A stretch of DNA of 64,000 bases from Dyadobacter sp. CY323. Lineage in GTDB: Bacteria > Bacteroidota > Bacteroidia > Cytophagales > Spirosomataceae. The position numbers and the translations under genes were made by a program. The stretch is from the NCBI RefSeq assembly GCF_021390245.1, contig NZ_JAJUXH010000023.1:87801-151800 (forward strand), given 5' to 3'. Below the pieces are notes generated by a model. That model made no database searches. It had not been told where the DNA came from and was given only the letters and a program-made list of their open reading frames with translations. Of the stretch, positions 17,035 through 27,151 are shown piece after piece (position 1 is the first letter of the stretch; the number at the start of each line of letters is the position of its first letter).

Positions 17035-19419
17035 CTACTCACTCCGCAAACTTCTCACCGGATTGATTAATGCAGCTTTAATCGCCTGAAAACTGACGGT
17101 GAGCAGCGTGATCGCCAATGCGCCTAAACCGGTTGCGGCGAAAATCCACCAGGAAATTTCGGTGTGGAGCGTGTATGTCGCCAGCCAGCCGTGCATCAGG
17201 TACCACGCGATCGGGCAGGCGATGAGACAGGAAATGATCACCAGTAACACGAAATCTTTTGACATCAACTGCCAGAGGTTCAGTACCGAGGCGCCGAGCA
17301 CTTTGCGGACTCCGATTTCTTTTGTGCGCTGCTCGGCAATGAATGAAGCCAGACCAAACAGTCCGAGGCAGGAAATAAAAATGGCTAAAACGGCAAAGAA
17401 AGAAGACAGCTTACCAATGCGGGCTTCGTCGCCGAACTTTTTGGCATATTCTTCATCTACAAATTTGTAAACAAACGGGCTCCCCGGATTATGCTTCCCG
17501 AAAACCGCCTCCACTTTTGCGAGAGACGCAGCCAGGCTTGTGCCGGCCGCAAGACGAATGTTGATCGTATTTACATTGCCGTTTACCACGAAAAACGAGG
17601 GACTGGTTGGTGAAAAAGGATTTTCCCGGATCATATCCTTCACGACGCCTACGATTTTGAAATCCTTTCCTCCTCTTTTCACAATTGTTTCGACTGGATT
17701 TTTCAACCCCATTAACTTTACTGCTGCCTCATTGAGGATCATCGCCGAAGAGTCGGTTGTGAACTGCTTTGAGAAATCCCGGCCTGCAACAAGTTGCCAA
17801 CCAATGGTTTTCCCATATTCATGACTCACGGAATTAGACATGATCAGCGGATGCTCGTCCGGCTTTTTACCCGGCCACGACATATCCGTGGTACCGCCAT
17901 ATTGTACCGTCACCGATCCCGACGACTCCGACATTTCCCTGACTGCGCCGGTGTTGAGCAAATCTTGCCGGAGCACACTGTACTTTCCGTAAAGTTCGGG
18001 CGTGTTCATGCCTACCTCAATCAATCCATTTCGGTCGTATCCCACAGGTCTGTTTTTCGCAAACTGAATTTGCCTGAACACCACGATCGTACCAATAATG
18101 AGCGTAACTGAAACAGTGAACTGAATCACTACCAGCACTTTGCGAGGCAATGTAGCAAGCTTTCCAAAACCGGCCCGGAACGTGGAGCTGCCGGCCTTCA
18201 AAACCGTAACCGGCTTGAAAGACGATAGATACAGCGCAGGGTAACTGCCCGCGATCAGTCCTGTAAACAGACAGAAAGCCAATCCCGCAAGCCAGAAAAC
18301 CGGTTCAAAAAATGGCATTGTCATTGTTTTGTAGGCGACCTCGTTGAAGAATGGCAACATTGCCGCAGCCAGCAAAACGGCAACTAAAAATGCCATGAAT
18401 ACAACCAGCAGCGATTCGCTGAAAAACTGGCCGACCAGTTGTGAGCGTAACGAACCGATTGCCTTCCGCACGCCCACCTCTTTTGCGCGTTTTTCGGATC
18501 TGGCTGTGCTGAGATTCATGAAATTGATGCAAGCCAGCAGCAGAACAAACGTACCGATAATGCCAAACAGCCATACATACGTGATCAGTCCACCTACATT
18601 CTGCCCATTTTCAAAGTCCGAATACAGGTGCCATTTATGCATCGGATGCAGGAAATACTGTGGCTTGTAACCCGGAGGATTCTCTTTTTTCATGCGAATG
18701 TCTTTGATCTTCGCTGATGCCTTCCCAAAGTCACCTCCTTCCTTCAACTGCACATAAACCTGCCACGAATTCTCGTCCCATTGCTGCAAGGCACCTTTTG
18801 CATACTTATCCGTCGAGATCAGTAATGACCAGGGTACCAGGTAGGTGGTTTCTTTAAGGCTGCTGTTGCCAGGAAAATCTTCATACACTCCTGCCACTTT
18901 CACATCGGTTTTGTTATCAATGCGAATCACTTTTTCCATCGGGTCCTGGCTGCCGAAAAGCGTTTTCGCCAGCGACTCCGACAGCAGGATCGCGCCCGGA
19001 TCGTTCAATGCCTTGTTCGTTCCCGAGAGCAGTTTTACCGTCATCATATCCAGAAAATCCGGCTCCACGTACTTTCCGGCCATTTCGATTTTCTTTTCTC
19101 CGGCTACCAACAGGGATTGACTACCCTTCCCGAGCGAAACTTTCTCAAAATCGGGGTACTTGGAGCGCAACTCATCCGCCATCGGAATAGGTGAAACATC
19201 ATAAGCCGTGGTTTCCACATCGAACGTGACGTACTGCCATACCTGGGCAACCCGGTCGTAATTTTTGTGATACTTATCATACGAAAGCTCATCCTGGATC
19301 CACAAACCAATGAGCATCGCAACGGACATTCCCAGCGCAAGCCCACCAATGTTAATTGCGGAGTACCCTTTGTTTTTCGCAAGACTGCGACAGGCGATTT
19401 TTAGATAGTTTTTTAGCAT
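17035..19419 (-). CDS. P4: FtsX/MacB-type ABC transporter permease (A type)
   Basis: A 794-residue A-type permease. HPMHKWHLYSDFENGQNVGG precedes TM2, and the QLVGQFFSESLLVV helix and AKNRPVGYDRNGLIEV after TM5 match P6, P8 and P13. The coupling motifs are TARSEKRAKEVGVRKAIGS and FIAEQRTKEIGVRKVLGAS. It is separated from P2 by the non-A copy P3, which is part of the alternation seen from P2 to P8. Confidence 0.95.
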   Translation of the reverse strand: MLKNYLKIACRSLAKNKGYSAINIGGLALGMSVAMLIGLWIQDELSYDKYHKNYDRVAQVWQYVTFDVETTAYDVSPIPMADELRSKYPDFEKVSLGKGSQSLLVAGEKKIEMAGKYVEPDFLDMMTVKLLSGTNKALNDPGAILLSESLAKTLFGSQDPMEKVIRIDNKTDVKVAGVYEDFPGNSSLKETTYLVPWSLLISTDKYAKGALQQWDENSWQVYVQLKEGGDFGKASAKIKDIRMKKENPPGYKPQYFLHPMHKWHLYSDFENGQNVGGLITYVWLFGIIGTFVLLLACINFMNLSTARSEKRAKEVGVRKAIGSLRSQLVGQFFSESLLVVFMAFLVAVLLAAAMLPFFNEVAYKTMTMPFFEPVFWLAGLAFCLFTGLIAGSYPALYLSSFKPVTVLKAGSSTFRAGFGKLATLPRKVLVVIQFTVSVTLIIGTIVVFRQIQFAKNRPVGYDRNGLIEVGMNTPELYGKYSVLRQDLLNTGAVREMSESSGSVTVQYGGTTDMSWPGKKPDEHPLIMSNSVSHEYGKTIGWQLVAGRDFSKQFTTDSSAMILNEAAVKLMGLKNPVETIVKRGGKDFKIVGVVKDMIRENPFSPTSPSFFVVNGNVNTINIRLAAGTSLAASLAKVEAVFGKHNPGSPFVYKFVDEEYAKKFGDEARIGKLSSFFAVLAIFISCLGLFGLASFIAEQRTKEIGVRKVLGASVLNLWQLMSKDFVLLVIISCLIACPIAWYLMHGWLATYTLHTEISWWIFAATGLGALAITLLTVSFQAIKAALINPVRSLRSE

Positions 19420-19429
19420 GGCGTTTTTG

Positions 19430-19575
19430 GGCTGTCGGCTTTTTAGCTATTGGCTGTTAGCTCTTAGCTTTTTTTGTTTTGATTTTCATTATAAAAAATT
19501 TAACAGGAGGGCTAAAAGAATTAAAGGCTAACAGCTAACAGCTAACAGCTAACAGCTAACAGCTAACAGCTAGCA
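19430..19575 (-). repeat. Inverted heptamer leader of P4, perfect run on the distal arm
   Basis: The arm next to P4 (19430-19470) is degenerate (GCTGTCGG, TTAGCTATTGGCTGTTAGCT). The distal arm, 19527-19575, has six perfect tandem GCTAACA heptamers and one GCTAGCA. Here the clean run is on the side of the upstream gene P5, opposite to the P3 leader, which suggests runs expand on either arm independently. Confidence 0.8.
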
Positions 19576-19581
19576 AACCCC

Positions 19582-21960
19582 CTACTCACTTCTCAAACTC
19601 TTCACCGGATCCATTACCGCTGCTTTTACCGCCTGGTAACCCACTGTTCCTAGCGCCAGCGTTGCGATTGCCAGGCCTGAGTAGATGAAAATACTGATAT
19701 GGAGGTCGATGCGGTAGGCGAATTCGTGGAGCCACTGGTCCATTGCCCAGCCGATCAGCGGGAATGCGATAACCATCGCGATGACGATCAGTTTGAGAAA
19801 ATCCGCGGAAAGCATGACGACTACGTTGCTGATTGTTGCGCCCACCACCTTCCGGATACCGATTTCTTTTTGTCTTCTCTGGGCGGTAAATGCAGCTAGT
19901 CCGAAAAGCCCGAGGCAGGAAATGAGCACCGCAAGTCCGGCGAAGTATCTTGATAAAACACTGATCCGACGCTCGGAGGCATACAACGCTTTGTAATTTT
20001 CGTCCATAAACTCGTACTCAAACGCATTACCCTGGTAATGTTCCTTAAATGCTTTCTCAACCCGGGCGATGGTTTGAGGCTCCGCACCACCCTGAATTTT
20101 GAGCATGATATTCGGCACTACCGGATACACCTGAAAAAAGCAGGGTTTTACATTTTCATAAAGCGATTCGAAATTGAAATCCTTCACCACTCCCACAATC
20201 TGCCGCTCCCTACCCCAAAACTTCACCGTTTTACCAATCGGATCTTTTAATCCCATTGCCTTAATGGCCGATTCGTTAAAGACGATCTCGTTGCCCGCAT
20301 TTTGGTTTTGCGAAAAACTCCGTCCTTCTTTCAACTGGATCCCAAACGTTTCAATGAAATTGAAGCCGACTTCCAGGTTGGCGAAATCGATATCTTTCCC
20401 AGGCGGGCGTCCAGGCCATTCAAAACCCGAAATACTCCCATGTACTCCTGTCAGGTTGTGGCCGTAACTCGCAGCGCTGACCACGCCAGGTACATTTTTC
20501 AGTTCATTTAGAAATGCTTCGGAAGATTTAAGGCTCACTAAATCCGTCTCCATCGGAATCTCAAAATGAATGATGTTGTCGCGATTGTAACCCAGGTTTT
20601 TGGATTGGATAAATTCAATTTGCTTGTAAACGACCAGCACTGACACGATGAATATCATGGAAATAGCAAACTGAAACACCACAAGCCCTTTTCGTACCAG
20701 TAATTCACTCACCGAAGTCCGCAGCGTCCCTTTTAAAACCGAGATCGCATTAAAGCCGGATAAGTAAAATGCAGGGTAACTGCCTGCGATAAGGCCGGTT
20801 GCAAATGTTATTGTCAAAATGTACACCAACATCGTCGGGTCCAATTGCAGGTCGATCTGCTTTCCAGTCAGGTTATTAAATTGTGGCAAAAGGAGCAAAA
20901 CGAATAAAATGGCGATGACGAGCGACAAAAAAGCCATCAGCACCGACTCGCTCAGGTACTGCGTGACCAATGACTTGCGCCCTGCGCCCAATGTCTTTTT
21001 AACGCCAACTTCCTTCATACGGCCCGAAGCGCGGGCAGTCGACAAATTCATGAAATTGATACAGGCTACCAATAATATAAATAGTGCGATTATGCCAAAT
21101 AGCTTTACGTAGACAATCCGCCCGCCCGCCTGAACACCGTTTTCAAATTGGCCGTCCAGGTATTTATCCGAAAATTTGATGGCGAATAACTCGACATCCA
21201 GACTTTTTTGTTTCGTTAGCAGGAAGTTTTTCAGCTTATCATTCAATGCGGCTACATCCGTTCCTTTTTTTAAAATCAAATAAGTACTGGGATCACTATT
21301 GCCCCATTCTTTCATCCCAGGGCGTTTTTCTGCATACAGCGCGAAATTGAACAGCAGATCGAACCGCTCGACTGCATTCGCCGGATTTTTCTTAAAAACG
21401 TGCCCAATATGGTACAACCCACTGAATTCGTCTTTTTCCCACTTAACCGTTTTACCGATCACATTTTCGGTGGTACTGAAAAGTTTCAAAGCCATTTCAT
21501 CCGAGATTCCAATCGTTTGATTGTCACGAAATAAGGAATTCCGGTCGCCTTCGACGATGGGACAACTGAATACATTAAAATACTCTTTCCCGACAAACTG
21601 CTCACCCGTTTTCAAATGCGTATTGCCAAATGAGACAGTACCACTATTGGAAAACCAGGACGCCGGCAACACCGTAACCGCGTGCTCCACCTCCGGCATT
21701 TCTGCTGCCAATGCATCTGCAAGGAGGCCAGCCGTGTGCGTTATCGTTTTAATGCCGTCCTGATTTTTATGATTGGCCATGACCTGATAAAGCTGCGTGT
21801 CTTTTGCATTGTATTTATCCACATGCAACTCATCATTGATCCACAGGTAAATCAGAAAAGTACAGGCCAATCCGGTCGAAAGCCCGATCAGGTTCAAAAC
21901 CGTAAACTGCCGCTCTTTGAGCAGGTTGCGAAAGGAGATTTTAAGGTAGGTAGGGAGCAT
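19582..21960 (-). CDS. P5: FtsX/MacB-type ABC transporter permease
   Basis: A 792-residue permease with features between the A type and the others. TM2 ends in CINFMNLSTARASGRMKEVG and continues VKKTLGAG, with a lysine replacing the usual arginine. The second motif is AFTAQRRQKEIGIRKVVGAT. The N-terminus MLPTYLKISFRNLLKERQF and the early ELHVDKYNAKDTQLYQV are distinct from the other members. ENGVQAGGRIVYVKLFGIIA before TM2 is closest to P9. Confidence 0.95.
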   Translation of the reverse strand: MLPTYLKISFRNLLKERQFTVLNLIGLSTGLACTFLIYLWINDELHVDKYNAKDTQLYQVMANHKNQDGIKTITHTAGLLADALAAEMPEVEHAVTVLPASWFSNSGTVSFGNTHLKTGEQFVGKEYFNVFSCPIVEGDRNSLFRDNQTIGISDEMALKLFSTTENVIGKTVKWEKDEFSGLYHIGHVFKKNPANAVERFDLLFNFALYAEKRPGMKEWGNSDPSTYLILKKGTDVAALNDKLKNFLLTKQKSLDVELFAIKFSDKYLDGQFENGVQAGGRIVYVKLFGIIALFILLVACINFMNLSTARASGRMKEVGVKKTLGAGRKSLVTQYLSESVLMAFLSLVIAILFVLLLLPQFNNLTGKQIDLQLDPTMLVYILTITFATGLIAGSYPAFYLSGFNAISVLKGTLRTSVSELLVRKGLVVFQFAISMIFIVSVLVVYKQIEFIQSKNLGYNRDNIIHFEIPMETDLVSLKSSEAFLNELKNVPGVVSAASYGHNLTGVHGSISGFEWPGRPPGKDIDFANLEVGFNFIETFGIQLKEGRSFSQNQNAGNEIVFNESAIKAMGLKDPIGKTVKFWGRERQIVGVVKDFNFESLYENVKPCFFQVYPVVPNIMLKIQGGAEPQTIARVEKAFKEHYQGNAFEYEFMDENYKALYASERRISVLSRYFAGLAVLISCLGLFGLAAFTAQRRQKEIGIRKVVGATISNVVVMLSADFLKLIVIAMVIAFPLIGWAMDQWLHEFAYRIDLHISIFIYSGLAIATLALGTVGYQAVKAAVMDPVKSLRSE

Positions 21961-21974
21961 GAAAAAAAGGTTAA

Positions 21975-22050
21975 TGGAGGAAACGGAGGAAGGAAGAAGG
22001 GGTAAAAAGGGATTAGATTTCTCCCCTCTCCTTTTCTCCCATTCCTCCTA
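21975..22050 (-). repeat. Inverted-repeat leader of P5, GGAGGAA-type unit
   Basis: Purine-rich GGAGGAAACGGAGGAAGG and GAAGGGGTAAAAAGGG (21976-22011) face pyrimidine-rich CTCCCCTCTCCTTTTCTCCC and ATTCCTCC (22021-22048). The arms can pair, although neither resembles the heptamer found in adjacent spacers. Confidence 0.65.
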
Positions 22051-22056
22051 AAATAT

Positions 22057-24486
22057 TCATTCACTTCTCAACGTCTTCACCGGATCCAGCAATGCGGCGC
22101 GGATTGCTTGGTAACTTACTGTCATTAATGTCAATAGTAATGCGCCGGAACCGACTGCGGCGAAAATCCACCAGGATATTTCTGTGCGGTAATTGTATTT
22201 CGACAGCCATTCTTGCATGGCGTATAAGGAAATGGGAATGGAGAGAATGGCGGATAGGGTCACCAGTAATGCAAAATCCTTTGAAAGCATTTGCCAGAGA
22301 TTTGCTACAGAAGCACCGAGCACTTTCCTGATCCCGATTTCCTTGGTGCGCTGCTCCGCTACAAAAGAGGCCAGTCCAAAAAGTCCGAGACAGGAAATCA
22401 GGATAGCGAGAAATGAGAAGAATCCGGATAGCTTGCCAATGCGTTCTTCGGCCCTGAACTTCGCCTCATATTCCTGGTCGGCGAATTGATATTCAAATGG
22501 AGTTCCCGGTGTGAGCTTTTTGAAAACGGCTTCAATTTTAGGCAATGCAGCGCTGGTGCTTACATGAGGGTTAATCTTGATATTAATCCAATTTGAATCC
22601 CCGAAAAGGAAGAAAACAGTTGGTTTGATCTTCTCAAAAGGCGATTCCATGACCATATCCTTCACCACACCAAGGATCTTGAAATGCTTTTGAATATCAT
22701 TGGTCATCCATTTGCTTTTCCAGTCGATCGTTTGCCCGATTGCTTCACCCACTTTCTGTCCCGAAAAACCCAGAAGTTTCGCAGCCGTTTCATTAATCAC
22801 AAAACCAGCCGAATCGGAGGCAAATGCCTTTGACAAATTCCTCCCGGCCAGAAACTCCCAGCCAACCGTTTTGGCATATTCCGGTGTAACGGTAAGCGTA
22901 GCAAAATTATCGGTTCCCTGCTCATTCCCTTTCCAGGTAAACCCGTCATTCGCACTCCACACACCCGTTGTGGGGCTCTGGGATAATGCAACTTCGGAGA
23001 CGACGCCGGTATTTTTAAGTTCGGATTGGATCAGTTCAGTTTTGCTGGAAAATTCGTCCGTCCGCATGGAGACCATCATCAGCCCATCACGGGAATAGCC
23101 GACCGGACGGTTTTTGGCAAATTGGACCTGGCTATAAATGATAATGGTACAGATCACCAGTGTAATGGAAACTGTAAACTGCATGGAGACCAATATCTTA
23201 CGCGGCAAGGAAGCAAATTTGCCGAAATGGATCGTCGTACCTTTTAAAACTTTTACCGGCTGAAAGGAAGTCAGGTACAATGCGGGGTAACTTCCCGCGA
23301 GTAAGCCGGTAATGAAAATAAAACCCAGACTGAATAACCAGAAATAGGCATTCGACCAGGGAATGGTCATTTGTTTGACAGCCAGCTCATTAAACCAGCT
23401 TAAAGAAACTGCGGCAAGGAATAGCGCAATGCCAAATGCGATAAAAACGACCACAAAAGACTCGCTGAAAAACTGTCCGATCAGTTGCCCGCGGAGTGAG
23501 CCGATCGCCTTGCGGATACCTACTTCCTTCGCCCGCTTTTCGGAGCGCGCAGTGCTCAGGTTCATGAAATTGATACAGGCGAGCAGCAATACGAAAAAGC
23601 CGATCAGCGCCACAAGCCATACATATTGCACCGGCCCGCTATCCGGCACACCGTTTCTGAAATTCGAATACAAATGCCAGTTGCTCATCGGATGCAGCCA
23701 CATTTCCGGGTTTGTAGCTGCCTCTTCTTTCATATTATCCATATGACGGATCGCATTCAATTCCGAGTCGCGGATCGCAGCGGAAGCTTTGGCGAAGCTG
23801 GTTTCGGGTTTTATTTCTACAAAAACCCAAAGCGCATGATTATCCCATTTCTTTTTCGACATGTGGGCATTCGTCGCCAGGAAATAATCCCAGGTCGACA
23901 GAAACTGAATGTCATGGAACCTCGCATTTTGCGGCAGGTCTTTATAGATCCCGGTCACCCGCACATGCTTGTCCGTATCGATCTTAACAAGCTGGTTTAA
24001 TGGATCGGTTTTGCCAAAAAGAACCTTTGCCGTGGATTCAGAAAGCAAAATGGACTGCATTTCCTTTAATCCAGCCCAGGAGCCGGCGAGCATTTCCAGG
24101 GAAAACATTTCAGGTGCAGCCTGTTCCATAAACAGCCCCTTTTTTGATACTTTATTCTCTCCGGCAGACAGCACATAGTCACTGGTTTGCGTGGATGCAA
24201 CGATGTGTTTGAAGCTTTCTCCGTAATTCGTTTTCAGCTCATTTACGAATGGGAACGGAAGCGATTTCGAAGTCTCTTTTTCGCCATGTATCTCCTGGCT
24301 TTGTATTATCTGCGCGATGCGGTCGTAATTTTTATGATACTTGTCGAATGACAGCTCATCAAAGATCCAAAACCCGATCAACATGGCCACAGCCATACCA
24401 ATAGCCAGCCCACCGATGTTAATGGCAGAGTAGCCTTTGTTTTTGATAAGGTTGCGGAAGGAGATTTTGAGGGTGGTTTTGAGCAT
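22057..24486 (-). CDS. P6: FtsX/MacB-type ABC transporter permease (A type)
   Basis: An 809-residue A-type permease, the longest of this type. It has HPMSNWHLYSNFRNG before TM2 and TARSEKRAKEVGIRKAIGS after it; the second motif is FVAEQRTKEIGIRKVLGAS. The second periplasmic domain carries an extra segment, DWKSKWMTNDIQKHFKI, that accounts for the added length and is not in P2, P4, P8 or P13. The C-terminus is DPVKTLRSE. Confidence 0.95.
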   Translation of the reverse strand: MLKTTLKISFRNLIKNKGYSAINIGGLAIGMAVAMLIGFWIFDELSFDKYHKNYDRIAQIIQSQEIHGEKETSKSLPFPFVNELKTNYGESFKHIVASTQTSDYVLSAGENKVSKKGLFMEQAAPEMFSLEMLAGSWAGLKEMQSILLSESTAKVLFGKTDPLNQLVKIDTDKHVRVTGIYKDLPQNARFHDIQFLSTWDYFLATNAHMSKKKWDNHALWVFVEIKPETSFAKASAAIRDSELNAIRHMDNMKEEAATNPEMWLHPMSNWHLYSNFRNGVPDSGPVQYVWLVALIGFFVLLLACINFMNLSTARSEKRAKEVGIRKAIGSLRGQLIGQFFSESFVVVFIAFGIALFLAAVSLSWFNELAVKQMTIPWSNAYFWLFSLGFIFITGLLAGSYPALYLTSFQPVKVLKGTTIHFGKFASLPRKILVSMQFTVSITLVICTIIIYSQVQFAKNRPVGYSRDGLMMVSMRTDEFSSKTELIQSELKNTGVVSEVALSQSPTTGVWSANDGFTWKGNEQGTDNFATLTVTPEYAKTVGWEFLAGRNLSKAFASDSAGFVINETAAKLLGFSGQKVGEAIGQTIDWKSKWMTNDIQKHFKILGVVKDMVMESPFEKIKPTVFFLFGDSNWINIKINPHVSTSAALPKIEAVFKKLTPGTPFEYQFADQEYEAKFRAEERIGKLSGFFSFLAILISCLGLFGLASFVAEQRTKEIGIRKVLGASVANLWQMLSKDFALLVTLSAILSIPISLYAMQEWLSKYNYRTEISWWIFAAVGSGALLLTLMTVSYQAIRAALLDPVKTLRSE

Positions 24487-24495
24487 GGTTTTTTG

Positions 24496-24617
24496 GGCTG
24501 TTAGCTGTTAGCGTTTAGCGATTAGCGTTTAGCGTTTAGCGTTTTAGCGTTTAGTTATTTGTGTTGTTGTTTAAAAAGCTAACAGCTAATGGCTGTTAGC
24601 TAATAGCTAACAGCTGA
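24496..24617 (-). repeat. Inverted heptamer leader of P6, GTTTAGC variant
   Basis: Next to P6 the repeats shift from TTAGCTG to TTAGCGT/TTAGCGA (24496-24555, about seven units). The distal arm 24576-24617 has GCTAACAGCTAATGGC then GCTAATAGCTAACAGC, so the units still pair, with G:U in places. The intervening sequence is T-rich and only about 20 bp. Confidence 0.75.
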
Positions 24618-24621
24618 TTGC

Positions 24622-27036
24622 TCATCCGATACTCCTAACTGGATTCCTCAACGCTGCCTTTACTGTCTGATAACCAATTGTAATCAATGCCATTGCAATC
24701 AGCATTGTGCCGGCGATGATGAAAATCTGCCAGGAAATGGTTGTTTTGAATGCGAAATTGTTCAGCCATTTATCCATTGCCCACCAGGCCAGCGGCGAGG
24801 CGATGAGAATGGAAATGAAAACGAGTTTCAGAAAATCGCCGGACAATAGTGTCGTAATGCTGAATATGGAAGCGCCCAGTACTTTGCGGATGCCGATTTC
24901 TTTGGTGCGCTGCTCCGCTGTGAAAGTAGCGAGCCCGAACAATCCCAGACAAGCAATGAAAATCCCGATGAATGCGAAGTAGCTGATCAGTTGTGAGGTA
25001 CGTTCTTCTTTTTCATAGTTTTTTTGAAAGTCCTGATCCAGAAAAGAATACTGAAACGGTGTGTTCGGGTTTACCTTTTGCCAGATCTGACCAATCTTCC
25101 CGATCAACTTCGAATATTCACGGGTTTTCACATTTACGATCAGGTAACTGTTTGCCGCACTGAAAAACGGCGAAATCGTGAGAGCGAGCGGCCGGATTTC
25201 CTTTTGTAAGCCTTCAAAATGATAATCCTTGACCACACCAATGATGTTCATCGCAATACGCTTGCCCTGAAAATCATAATAGATATTCTTCCCAACTGCA
25301 TTGTCGGGGGTATAGCCCAGTTTAGCTAATGCAGTTTCATTCAAAACGACGGCATTCGAATCGGCTTTGAATTCCTCAGAAAATCCGCGGCCTTTCAGAA
25401 GCTGTATTCCGAGTGTACGCAGGTAGTCGTTTTCAATGTTGGCCGTGCTGATCTCAAAATTCTCCACACTCGCTTTTCCTTCGCCGTAGAAAAGCATTCC
25501 CTGCACGTTTTCAATACCCGGATAGGTAGATCCTTTGGCAGATGAAATTACTTCCGGATCGTTAGCCAGCTCGTTTTTCAGGACTTTCAGGTTCGTACCG
25601 GCTTCGATGCTTTGTAGTGGGAAAATGAGTTTTTGAGTTTTGTCAAAACCAAGATTCCGGTTGCTCAGGTAATCCATTTGCCGGCCTATGAGCAGGGCTC
25701 CAAGAATGAGGATCATTGAAATACTGAACTGAAAAACCACCAGGCCTTTTCGGATCATCACCACAGAAAAGCTACTTTTCAATCTGCCTTTTAAAACCGA
25801 GATCGGGGTAAACGAGGCGAGATAAAATGCCGGGTACAAGCCTGATAATAAGCCGGTAAGCAATGTGAGGGCCAGCAGCCAGGAAAATATTTCAGGATGA
25901 TCGAACAAGGAAAGCGTCTTGCCGGTGACCTGACTGAATAATGGCGTGAGCGACTGAATGAGAACAAACGAAATCACCAGAGCCAACAAGCTCATTAATA
26001 TGGATTCACCTAAAAATTGTCCGACCAGACTACTTTTTACCGCGCCGATCGTTTTTCTCAACCCCACTTCTTTCGCCCGCTTTTCACTTCTCGCGGTACT
26101 CAGGTTCATGAAGTTAATGCAGGCAATAAACAGCAAAAAGGCTGCTACCGAGCCAAAAATGTAGAGGTATTTGACATTGCCATTTGGCGCAATCTCAAAT
26201 TCGAAGTTCGAATGGAGGTAAATGTCCTGCAAAGGTTGGAGGAACAAGGTTTTTGTATAACCCGCCGCTTTGAATTCCTGAATACCGTTTCGTTCAAAAA
26301 AATCACTCAGTTTGCTTTCAAATGACTCTGGATCAGCAGCTTTTTTTAATTTGACGTAGGTATGAAACACGCTGTTATTTGCCCAGCTGGTCTGGCTTTT
26401 CACCCATTGCCCCACGTCGCTGTTATTCATCGAAAGTAACATGTGTGCCGGAATGTGCGACTTCCCACCCTGACTATCAAACACGCCTTTTACGGTATAA
26501 CTACTCTCGCCGAATGGCAATGTGACTTTAATGACTTTATCAACGGGGTCCGTATTACCGAAAAGTTTGGAAGCAATTTCCTCGGATATAACAATGGAGT
26601 TGGGCTGGTTGAATGCAGTTAACTTGCTGCCGTATTTGAAGTTGTAATTAAAAAGCTGGAAAAAAGTCGAGTCGACATAATATCCGTTTGTTTCGTAAAA
26701 TTTCTTTTGGTTTGGCTCATAATTGAGCAGAAACTTGTCCACACCTGGCATTCTTAAAAGCCGCGTCACCTGCTCTACTTCCGGGTAATCTTTCTTCAAC
26801 CCGCCTGCAACGGGAGCCGCAGCTGCCATCCACTTCTCGCCTTTCACTTCGGAAGCAACCCTGAAAATACGTTCCCCATCCGCAAATTGCTTGTCATAAC
26901 TGGCCTCATCGATCACATAGAGGCATATCAACATACAAGTAGTAATCCCCATCGCCAGACCAAGAATATTGATCAGGCTGTAAACCTTGTTGTTAGCCAG
27001 GTTGCGGAGGGCAATTTTGAAGTAGCTTTTGATCAT
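24622..27036 (-). CDS. P7: FtsX/MacB-type ABC transporter permease
   Basis: An 804-residue permease of non-A type. Coupling motifs are TARSEKRAKEVGLRKTIGAV and TFTAEQRTKEIGIRKVLGAS. The first is A-like in its TARSEKR core, but the periplasmic domains are not (for example GVFDSQGGKSHIPAHMLLS and YLHSNFEFEIAPNGNVKYLY). It ends RNPVRSIG, lacking the LRSE tail of its neighbours, because the stop comes a few codons early next to the spacer repeat. Confidence 0.95.
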   Translation of the reverse strand: MIKSYFKIALRNLANNKVYSLINILGLAMGITTCMLICLYVIDEASYDKQFADGERIFRVASEVKGEKWMAAAAPVAGGLKKDYPEVEQVTRLLRMPGVDKFLLNYEPNQKKFYETNGYYVDSTFFQLFNYNFKYGSKLTAFNQPNSIVISEEIASKLFGNTDPVDKVIKVTLPFGESSYTVKGVFDSQGGKSHIPAHMLLSMNNSDVGQWVKSQTSWANNSVFHTYVKLKKAADPESFESKLSDFFERNGIQEFKAAGYTKTLFLQPLQDIYLHSNFEFEIAPNGNVKYLYIFGSVAAFLLFIACINFMNLSTARSEKRAKEVGLRKTIGAVKSSLVGQFLGESILMSLLALVISFVLIQSLTPLFSQVTGKTLSLFDHPEIFSWLLALTLLTGLLSGLYPAFYLASFTPISVLKGRLKSSFSVVMIRKGLVVFQFSISMILILGALLIGRQMDYLSNRNLGFDKTQKLIFPLQSIEAGTNLKVLKNELANDPEVISSAKGSTYPGIENVQGMLFYGEGKASVENFEISTANIENDYLRTLGIQLLKGRGFSEEFKADSNAVVLNETALAKLGYTPDNAVGKNIYYDFQGKRIAMNIIGVVKDYHFEGLQKEIRPLALTISPFFSAANSYLIVNVKTREYSKLIGKIGQIWQKVNPNTPFQYSFLDQDFQKNYEKEERTSQLISYFAFIGIFIACLGLFGLATFTAEQRTKEIGIRKVLGASIFSITTLLSGDFLKLVFISILIASPLAWWAMDKWLNNFAFKTTISWQIFIIAGTMLIAMALITIGYQTVKAALRNPVRSIG

Positions 27037-27052
27037 AAAAAAAGGTTAAAAT

Positions 27053-27147
27053 GGACGAAGGGGATGAAGGGACAAAAGGGATGAAGGGACAAAAGGGATA
27101 AAGGATAAATGAGAAGACTTTCCTTTTTCCCTCCTCCCGTTCCTCCA
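27053..27147 (-). repeat. Inverted-repeat leader of P7, 17-bp tandem unit
   Basis: The plus strand has two exact tandem copies of GGGATGAAGGGACAAAA (27061-27077 and 27078-27094) and a partial third. The distal arm 27119-27147 is pyrimidine-rich (TTTCCTTTTTCCCTCCTCCC, GTTCCTCC) and can pair with the G-rich units. Confidence 0.65.
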
Positions 27148-27151
27148 TTTT